Source of the DNA: JBEKHI01 sp050012355
GTDB taxonomy: Bacteria; Actinomycetota; Actinomycetes; Streptosporangiales; Streptosporangiaceae
NCBI GenBank assembly: GCA_050012355.1
Contig: JBEKHI010000120.1
Span: 1 to 19,546, forward strand
Direction of reading: 5' to 3'
Length of the DNA: 19,546 nucleotides
Both the position numbers and the translations under genes were made by a program. Of the stretch, positions 13,394 to 19,546 are shown one piece after another. The notes beneath the pieces are model-generated. The model did no database searches and was not told where the DNA came from. It saw only the letters and a list, made by a program, of their open reading frames with translations. How positions within the stretch are numbered: the first letter of the stretch is position 1; each line of letters begins with the position of its first letter.

Positions 13394-13429
13394 GAATGTC
13401 CCGTCGTGAACTTCCACGACGGGACATTC
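13394..13429. terminator. Perfect 15-bp hairpin between convergent genes
   Basis: GAATGTCCCGTCGTG (13394-13408) and its exact complement (13415-13429) flank the loop AACTTC. It lies 22 bp after the SDR stop and 20 bp beyond the coiled-coil gene's stop on the other strand. No long T-run follows on either side, as is common for actinobacterial terminators. It probably ends transcription from both directions. Confidence 0.75.
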
Positions 13430-13449
13430 TCACGATCGGTTAACCGGGG

Positions 13450-14871
13450 TTACTCGGTCCACCAGTCGTCGGCGTCCTTGTCGTCTTTCCCGGCCGGAGC
13501 CTGGCCCTGACGCGCCTGGGACGGACGGGCCGACGCCTGGGCGGTCGGCTGCGCCTGAGCCTGGACGGTTGGCGGGACGGCCGCGGCCTGAGCCGAGCCA
13601 TTGGACTTGGGCGGTGCCGACTGAGCGGATCCGCCATTCGAGCCGCTGGGCTCGCTGATGGCGGGCTTGCTCGGGGGCGCCGGTGCGGCCGACGCGGCCG
13701 CTGCGGCCGCGAGCGAGGGGTCCATCGTCGGGATCGCGCCGCCGCCGAGGAGCTGGCGGACCTGCGCCAAGTGAGTCGCGATGGATTCCTTCTGCCTGGT
13801 GAGCTCTTCGACCTCGCGCTGAGCCGCCGTCCGGCGCCGTTCGGCATCGGTCTTGGCCTCGCTGACCAGCTGCTCGGACTGAGCCTTGGCCTGCGCGACG
13901 ATCTGGTCGGCGTTCTTCTTCGCGTTGCCGACAAGCTGCCGGGAGTGCGCGTCCGCGTCGCGACGGGTCTGGTCGGCCTGCGCCGACGCCTTCGCTGCCC
14001 GCTGCTCGGCGGTGGCCGCCCGCTGCTCGGCCTCGGACACCAGCTTCTGCGTGGCGGCCTGCGCGGCGGCGAGCCGCTCGGCCTCCTGGCGCTCGGCTTC
14101 CTCGCGACGGGAAGCGAGCTGGATCTCGAACTCCGCCTCGGCCTGCGCCCGCTGCGCCTCGGACTCTTCGAGCAGCCGCTGCGCCTGGCTGCGCATCTCG
14201 TCGGCCTGGCGCTTGGACGTGGTGAGGATCTCGTCGCGCTCGCGCTTGGAGTTTGCCTTGAGGGTCGCGACCTCGCGCTCCGCCGTGGTGCGCAGCTTGG
14301 CGATGTCGCGCTCCACCGCGGCGCGCTTCTCCGCGACCTCGTGGTCGGCGGTGGCGCGGAGCTTGGCGACCTCACGCTCGGTGGTGGAGGTTAGCTCGTC
14401 CGACTCACGCCGCGCGGTCGTCCGGATGGAATCGGCTTCCCGCTCGGCCGCCCCGCGCATGTCATCGGTTTCCCGCTTGGCATTCGCGCGAAGCTCCGCC
14501 GCCTCGTTCTCAGCGCCGGCCCGCAGCTCGGCGGCATCAACCTTCGCGGCCGCCTTGATCTCGTTCGCCTCGGCGCGCGCGGCCTGCACCAGTTCGGTCG
14601 CCTGTTCCTCGGCGAGCCGCAGCAATTGCTCGATGCGAGCGCCTAGACCGGAGTAGGTGGGCCGTTCCTGCTCCTGGATCTGACGCTGCGCGTCGGTGAG
14701 CTCGCGACGGGAGGTTACGGCGTCTTCCTGATGCCGCCTGACCTCGGTCGCGAGCTGACGGATGTATTCATCGACCTGTGCTCGGTCGTAGCCACGCATG
14801 ACCGTGGCGAAATCGCGCGGCGGGGCCTCTTCGAAGAAGTTCGTTAGCTGAGCGTCAATGTCCGATTGCAT
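13450..14871 (-). CDS. DivIVA/Scy/FilP-like hendecad coiled-coil protein
   Basis: This is a probable cytoskeletal or polar-growth scaffold. From the ATG at 14871 it has 473 residues; a TTG at 14907 would add 12. Residues about 21-38 (FATVMRGYDRAQVDEYI) match the DivIVA N-terminal membrane-targeting motif with its Gly-Tyr. Residues about 97-239 are thirteen 11-residue repeats in unbroken phase, for example GAAEREADSIR, TTEREVAKLR and TTAEREVATLK, the hendecad pattern of Scy and FilP. A second coiled coil follows to about 370. The last 100 residues are a Pro/Ala/Ser/Gln-rich tail ending in acidic DADDWWTE. In Streptomyces filP and scy lie beside the thiolase/meaB genes, as here. It is shorter than Scy and longer than FilP. 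Confidence 0.85.
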   Translation of the reverse strand: MQSDIDAQLTNFFEEAPPRDFATVMRGYDRAQVDEYIRQLATEVRRHQEDAVTSRRELTDAQRQIQEQERPTYSGLGARIEQLLRLAEEQATELVQAARAEANEIKAAAKVDAAELRAGAENEAAELRANAKRETDDMRGAAEREADSIRTTARRESDELTSTTEREVAKLRATADHEVAEKRAAVERDIAKLRTTAEREVATLKANSKRERDEILTTSKRQADEMRSQAQRLLEESEAQRAQAEAEFEIQLASRREEAERQEAERLAAAQAATQKLVSEAEQRAATAEQRAAKASAQADQTRRDADAHSRQLVGNAKKNADQIVAQAKAQSEQLVSEAKTDAERRRTAAQREVEELTRQKESIATHLAQVRQLLGGGAIPTMDPSLAAAAAASAAPAPPSKPAISEPSGSNGGSAQSAPPKSNGSAQAAAVPPTVQAQAQPTAQASARPSQARQGQAPAGKDDKDADDWWTE

Positions 14872-15199
14872 GGGGCCTAATCCTGGATAGACGGGGTCGG
14901 CAGGCAAGGTGCGGGGTGGGCGGGGCGCTGCTGACCATGGCGAGCGCCGCCCAGTGATTGGAACACTACTCCGCCTCCGCCCTGTACGGGTGTCCTTCCG
15001 AGTTCTCTATCCTATGGACCCTGCTAAGTCTGTTTCGTCCAGGAGGTCATGTCCGGGCTGCTCCGCGCCCGTACACGGGCACAACCGCCTTACCGGACGC
15101 TGGCTCACGGATCTCGATGGATTTCCCCAGCCCGGCCGATGCGGGTGACCGGGGCCACGTGGGTATCCTCCCAAACAAGGGCGTATACGAGGAGGCGGA
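14872..15199. other. Divergent intergenic region between coiled-coil gene and thiolase
   Basis: These 328 bp carry no gene I can support. They should hold the promoters of both neighbours. Visible elements are TATCCT near 15008 (forward -10 candidate), the inverted repeat GCCCGT-AC-ACGGGC (15067-15080) that could be a repressor site, and GAGGAGG just before the thiolase ATG. In Streptomyces, as I recall, a methylmalonyl-CoA epimerase gene sits in this position; there is no room for it here. Confidence 0.5.
15067..15080. promoter_or_regulatory. Short inverted repeat, possible operator
   Basis: GCCCGT and ACGGGC flank AC in the region upstream of the thiolase. Size and symmetry fit a dimeric regulator such as the MarR protein encoded downstream, but there is no direct evidence and GC-rich 6-bp repeats occur by chance. 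Confidence 0.25.
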
Positions 15200-16376
<1,177 letters not shown>

Positions 16377-16384
<8 letters not shown>

Positions 16385-17294
16385 CCTGCGCGATCCGCGG
16401 GCGCTCGCCCGCGTGCTGACGGTCATCGAGAACGGCGAGCCGAGCCTGCGCTCAGTCATGAAAGAACTCGCACCGCTGACCGGCGGCGCCCGCGTCATCG
16501 GCTTGACCGGCGCCCCCGGCGCCGGGAAGTCGACGCTCACCAACGCACTGACCGGCGCCTTCCGCGCCCGCGGCGACCGGGTGGCGGTACTCGCGGTGGA
16601 CCCGACCTCGCCGTTCTCCGGCGGTGCGCTGCTCGGGGACCGGATCAGGATGCAGCAGCACGCCACAGATCCGGACGTGTTCATCCGTTCGATGGCCAGC
16701 CGCGGCCACCTGGGCGGGCTGTCCGCCGCCGCCCCGCAGGCCATCCGGGCGCTGGACGCCGCCGGATTCGGCGTGATCTTGGTGGAAACCGTCGGCGTCG
16801 GCCAAGCGGAGGTCGAGGTGGCCGGAATGGCCGACAGCACCGTCGTTATGGTCGTGCCTGGAATGGGTGATTCGGTGCAAGCCGCGAAGGCGGGCCTGCT
16901 GGAGGTCGGCGATGTGTTTGTCGTTAACAAGGCCGATCGGCCGGACGCCCAGCACACCGTGCGTGACCTGCGCAACATGGTCGCGATGGCGCCCGACGGA
17001 GGGTGGAAGCCGCCGGTCGAGACCACCGTCGCCGTCGCGGGCGAGGGGGTGGACGAGGTCGTCCGCCAGCTTGACCGGCACTGGGCCTGGCTCGGCGACT
17101 CGGGGGAGCGCGACCGCCGCCGCACCGCCCGGGCGCGCGACGAGGTGCTGGCCATGGCCGCGGGCGTCACTGCCGGACGGCTGGCCGCCGCACCGCTGCT
17201 GCCGGACCTCGCGGCCAGGGTAGCCGAGGGTACGCTCGGCCCCTATGAGGCTGCCGACGAGCTACTCGCCGCCCAAGGACTACCACCCCTTTGA
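16377..17294 (+). CDS. meaB: MeaB/ArgK family GTPase, methylmalonyl-CoA mutase chaperone
   Basis: MeaB is a G3E-type GTPase that gates adenosylcobalamin loading into, and protects, methylmalonyl-CoA mutase. The 305-residue product has the P-loop GAPGAGKS (45-52), AVDPTSPFSGGALLGDRIRM (family hallmark, about 73-92), VETVGVGQAEVEVAGMAD (Walker B and switch II, 136-153) and the guanine-specificity motif NKAD (184-187), then a C-terminal helical dimerisation region. The GTG at 16377 lies inside the thiolase end, an 8-bp overlap that implies coupled translation. The mutase itself is not in the window. The pduO product upstream makes the cofactor handled by this system. Confidence 0.93.
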
Positions 17295-17326
17295 GACCAT
17301 AACGACGGTGCTTGATCCGCTGGGCC

Positions 17327-17332
17327 TAGGCT
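17327..17332 (+). promoter_or_regulatory. Candidate -10 element for marR
   Basis: TAGGCT is followed by GGAGCT and then GTG at 17339. The arrangement mirrors that before pduO (TAGGCT plus 6 nt). The GGAG in the spacer is only 2 nt from the start codon, too close for a normal Shine-Dalgarno, so a leaderless start is likely. It would let marR be transcribed apart from meaB. Confidence 0.35.
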
Positions 17333-17338
17333 GGAGCT

Positions 17339-17842
17339 GTGCGTAAGCCGCTTGAGCTGCCGTTTGACCCGATCGACCGGGCCGCGCGAATCTGGGAGAA
17401 CCGGTTCGGGGCCTCCTCCGCGATGGCCGCCGTCACCTCGATCATGCGGGCGCAGCAGATCCTGATCGCGGAGCTGGACGGGATCCTGCGCCCCTACGGG
17501 CTGACTTTTGCCCGCTATGAGGCACTTGTCCTGCTGTCCTTCAGTCGCGCCGGAGCGCTGCCGCTAAGCGTGATGGGGGAGCGGCTTATGGTGCATCCGA
17601 CCAGCGTGACCAACACGATCGACCGTCTCGAGGGGCAAGGCATGGTCGTCCGGCGGCCAAACCCGGAGGATGGCCGGGGCAGGCTCGCCGAGATCACCGA
17701 GCATGGGCGGGACGCGGTCCGGGTGGCCACCCGCGACCTGATGGCCGCCGAGTTCGGCTTCGCCGGCTACAGCGAAGCCGAACTCACCGAGCTATTCGCG
17801 CTGCTACGCAGCCTGCGGATATCGGCCGGAGACTTCAGCTAG
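17339..17842 (+). CDS. MarR family transcriptional regulator
   Basis: This is a winged helix-turn-helix regulator, expected to act as a dimer that responds to a small ligand. The 167-residue product has the N-terminal dimer helix (SIMRAQQILIAELDGILRPY), the helix-turn-helix ALPLSVMGERLMVHPTSVTN, the recognition end TIDRLEGQGMVVRRPN and a wing PEDGRGRLAEIT, followed by the C-terminal dimer helices. The GTG start at 17339 is 44 bp after meaB. Association with thiolase/meaB suggests a role in acyl-CoA metabolism, but the target is not shown. Its end overlaps the convergent Asp-box protein gene by 8 bp. Confidence 0.9.
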   Translation: MRKPLELPFDPIDRAARIWENRFGASSAMAAVTSIMRAQQILIAELDGILRPYGLTFARYEALVLLSFSRAGALPLSVMGERLMVHPTSVTNTIDRLEGQGMVVRRPNPEDGRGRLAEITEHGRDAVRVATRDLMAAEFGFAGYSEAELTELFALLRSLRISAGDFS

Positions 17843-19154
17843 CGACGGGATACGCCCGCCAGGTCGCTCCGCCATCGGACGTCATCCAGATCTCGTGCAG
17901 GCTGGTGTCCGCGGGCAGCGCGACCCCCTGATCGTCGGTGGTCATGCCCACGTAGCTGAAGCCGCCGTCCGGCGCCGTGCTGCTGAACGTGGCCTGCTGC
18001 CAGCCTGTCCCGTTATAGACGTCGATCCCGTCGGTGGTGGCGAGCACGAGCGCGCCGGCCGGAGAGATCGCGACCGAGGTCACGGTCGCCGAGGTCGTGT
18101 AGCTTGCCGCGACGTGCCAGTTCGTCCCACTATTGGTGGATTCGTAGACCTCGCTCTGGCTGGGACACGCGATGACGAGCGTGCTGGAGTTCTCCGCGCC
18201 GAACAGCTGAGTGGTCGGAGCACATGGCGCGGTGCCGACCTGCTGCCAGGTCCCGGTGAGCGAGCCGGATAGCACGATGCCGCCGGGCCCCAGCAGGTAC
18301 CCCTCGGTGCCGGTCAGGGCGAGCTGGACGGCGCTTGCCGTGCTGGCCGCCATGTTCGTCGTGGCTGACCCGACATCGGTCCAGTCATCGGAGGTCGCCT
18401 GGGTGCGCTCCAGCGTGTAGCTGGTGCAGTCGCTCGCGTAGTTCGAGCCGCTGCCGGTGCAGGTGCCCAGGATGGCGAACGCGCTCGTCCCGGCCGTTTC
18501 CAGGTCGATGACCCGCTGTCCGTTGGTGGATAGCTGGGTCCAGGTCTTCCCGCCGTTGTGCGTCGCCCACAGCTGCGGGCCGAACGCCCAGCCGTCCTCG
18601 TCGTTGAGGAACCGGATCTGGCTGACGCCGGTCGAACCCGACGCCGCCCCGGTCACCGGAGCCGGGACGCCGTACCAGGTCTGCCCGCCGTTGTCGGTGC
18701 CCGCGATCGAGGTGCAGTACTGCGTGGCGCAGTCGCCGGGAGTGCCCGCCTGGCCGATGACCCACCCGGTGTTCACTCCGATGTAGGTGACCGACGAGGG
18801 CTCGAAGTTCGCCGGAGCCGCCGGGAGGGCGCCGCCGCCAGCGGACGGGCTTGCCGCTGCCGACGCGGCCTTGGTTCCGGTCCCATCCGGCTGGCCGCTC
18901 GCGTTGCCGTTCGGGTGGCTGGTGTCCCCGGCAGCTATGCCATGGTCGCCAGGCCCGCTGACCTGCAGCAACGTCACGCGCGGTATGACTACGGCTGCGG
19001 CCACCACCGCGGCGGCAGCCGAGACCGTCACCGCGAGCTTGCGCAGCTTGCGGCCTCTGGCGCGGCGCTTGATCAGGTCGAACGTCCCGTCGGGCGGGGG
19101 GAGCGGCGTGATCTTCTCGTCGAGCCACTGGTCCAGATCGTCGTTACCGGCCAT
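17835..19154 (-). CDS. Membrane-anchored Asp-box (beta-propeller type) protein, candidate anti-sigma partner
   Basis: It has 439 residues: a 39-residue cytoplasmic N-terminus rich in charged residues, ending in the basic RRARGRKLRK; one transmembrane helix at about 40-58; a Gly/Ser/Ala/Pro linker (65-118); and an extracellular domain with four Asp-box like motifs (GTDNGGQTW, ATHNGGKTW, STNSGTNW, TSDGGATW), as in YCF48/BNR propellers. Six Cys (142, 147, 232, 243, 311, 330) all lie outside the membrane and could form three disulphides. The ATG at 19154 overlaps the ECF sigma gene by 11 bp, so the two are co-translated. This position and topology suggest an anti-sigma factor or sensor for that sigma factor, but no HxxxCxxC zinc anti-sigma domain is present. 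Ligand unknown. Confidence 0.8.
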   Translation of the reverse strand: MAGNDDLDQWLDEKITPLPPPDGTFDLIKRRARGRKLRKLAVTVSAAAAVVAAAVVIPRVTLLQVSGPGDHGIAAGDTSHPNGNASGQPDGTGTKAASAAASPSAGGGALPAAPANFEPSSVTYIGVNTGWVIGQAGTPGDCATQYCTSIAGTDNGGQTWYGVPAPVTGAASGSTGVSQIRFLNDEDGWAFGPQLWATHNGGKTWTQLSTNGQRVIDLETAGTSAFAILGTCTGSGSNYASDCTSYTLERTQATSDDWTDVGSATTNMAASTASAVQLALTGTEGYLLGPGGIVLSGSLTGTWQQVGTAPCAPTTQLFGAENSSTLVIACPSQSEVYESTNSGTNWHVAASYTTSATVTSVAISPAGALVLATTDGIDVYNGTGWQQATFSSTAPDGGFSYVGMTTDDQGVALPADTSLHEIWMTSDGGATWRAYPVAS

Positions 19155-19546
19155 CGGGTGCTCCTAGCGCCTCCCGGAGGCGCGACCTCGCATGATACAG
19201 ATCGGCCTTGATCGTGCCCTCAGGGCGCTTGAGCAAGATCGCGATCTCTTTCAGCCCGAACCCCCCGTAGTAGTGAAGCAGAAACGGGCTACGCAGCTTT
19301 TCAGGCAGGCCGGCGATGAGCTGCTTTACGTCCACGTCCTGGCTGGGGTTCACGGACGGGTCGGGGTCAATGCCCGCCGTCACCGTCCGCATAGCGCGGC
19401 GCTCCCGCTCGAGCTTGCGCCAGTGGTCGCGCACCAGGTTGGTCGCGATCATGTACAAGTAGCTTTGTGGGTTGTCCAACTTAGTCCACCGCGACAACAA
19501 ACGGACAAAAGCCTCGGATGCCAGCTCATGCGCCGTATCGTCGTCA
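19144..19546 (-). CDS. ECF-family RNA polymerase sigma factor, 5' truncated
   Basis: This is an extracytoplasmic-function type sigma-70 factor that directs RNA polymerase to its own promoters. The window end cuts the gene: the frame stays open to the edge with DTAHELASEAFVRLLSRW, the end of region 2, so an internal TTG at 19500 is not the real start. NPQSYLYMIATNLVRDHWRK completes region 2 and leads into the linker. Region 4 is LPEKLRSPFLLHYYGGFGLK, then EIAILLKRPEGTIKADLYHA with the recognition helix. The stop (TAA at 19146-19144) lies within the start of the membrane Asp-box gene. No C-terminal extension is present, so any control must come from a partner protein. Confidence 0.92.
   Translation of the reverse strand, partial: DDDTAHELASEAFVRLLSRWTKLDNPQSYLYMIATNLVRDHWRKLERERRAMRTVTAGIDPDPSVNPSQDVDVKQLIAGLPEKLRSPFLLHYYGGFGLKEIAILLKRPEGTIKADLYHARSRLREALGAPDGR

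Noticed and set aside
13440..14375. Arg/Ser/Pro-rich frame inside the coiled-coil gene
   Set aside because: It is an out-of-frame reading of the same strand caused by the repeated GC-rich hendecad codons.
15049..15199. ATG-initiated frame upstream of and overlapping the thiolase
   Set aside because: It runs into the thiolase in another frame and is Arg-rich without similarity to any family; the GAGGAGG belongs to the thiolase ATG.

Overview
The window is high-GC DNA from an actinomycete. Three things point there: the F1 ATP synthase operon followed by a DUF2550 gene and a convergent PduO-type adenosyltransferase; a NucS/EndoMS mismatch endonuclease; and a DivIVA/Scy-like hendecad coiled coil next to a thiolase-meaB pair. 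From memory this matches the neighbourhood of nucS in mycobacteria and of filP/scy in Streptomyces. I cannot assign a genus. No rRNA, tRNA, CRISPR array, transposase or integrase was seen.

Layout. 1-3886 holds atpA (5' truncated), atpG, atpD and atpC, tightly packed on the + strand. A DUF2550 membrane protein follows, and its frame runs 222 bp antisense into the convergent pduO. 4911-5771 is an unusual region without an intact gene. It has an AT-rich patch, two long perfect hairpins, a degenerate collagen-like (Gly-X-Y) relic on the minus strand, a tandem octamer and a G-quadruplex-capable C-rich tract. 5772-8927 is a convergent pair, a GMC oxidoreductase and an aldehyde dehydrogenase, that could oxidise an alcohol to an acid in two steps. 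8991-10109 is a RibD-like protein with its two domains in reversed order. 10209-11167 is nucS, divergent from a small zinc-binding protein across a 26-bp gap with overlapping -10 elements. 11189-13371 is an alpha/beta hydrolase and an SDR with a VapBC-type toxin-antitoxin module packed between them; its operator overlaps the hydrolase stop codon. 13450-14871 is the polar-growth type coiled coil. 15200-17842 is thiolase, meaB and marR. 17835-19546 is an ECF sigma factor (truncated by the window end) overlapping a gene for a membrane-anchored Asp-box (beta-propeller type) protein.

How the parts connect. PduO makes adenosylcobalamin, MeaB guards the adenosylcobalamin-dependent methylmalonyl-CoA mutase, and the thiolase handles short acyl-CoAs. 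These fit propionate/acyl-CoA metabolism, with mutase and epimerase absent here. The ECF sigma/propeller pair looks like an extracytoplasmic sensing unit lacking a classical zinc anti-sigma domain. Several genes (pduO, ribD-like, nucS, the zinc protein, the antitoxin, marR) have a TANNNT hexamer 6-8 nt before the start codon, mostly without a usable Shine-Dalgarno, which suggests leaderless transcription.

Most of the window is ordinary actinobacterial core genome. The best candidates for a second look are the collagen-like relic region, the sigma/propeller pair, the toxin-antitoxin insertion, the overlapping bidirectional promoter and the domain-swapped RibD-like enzyme.
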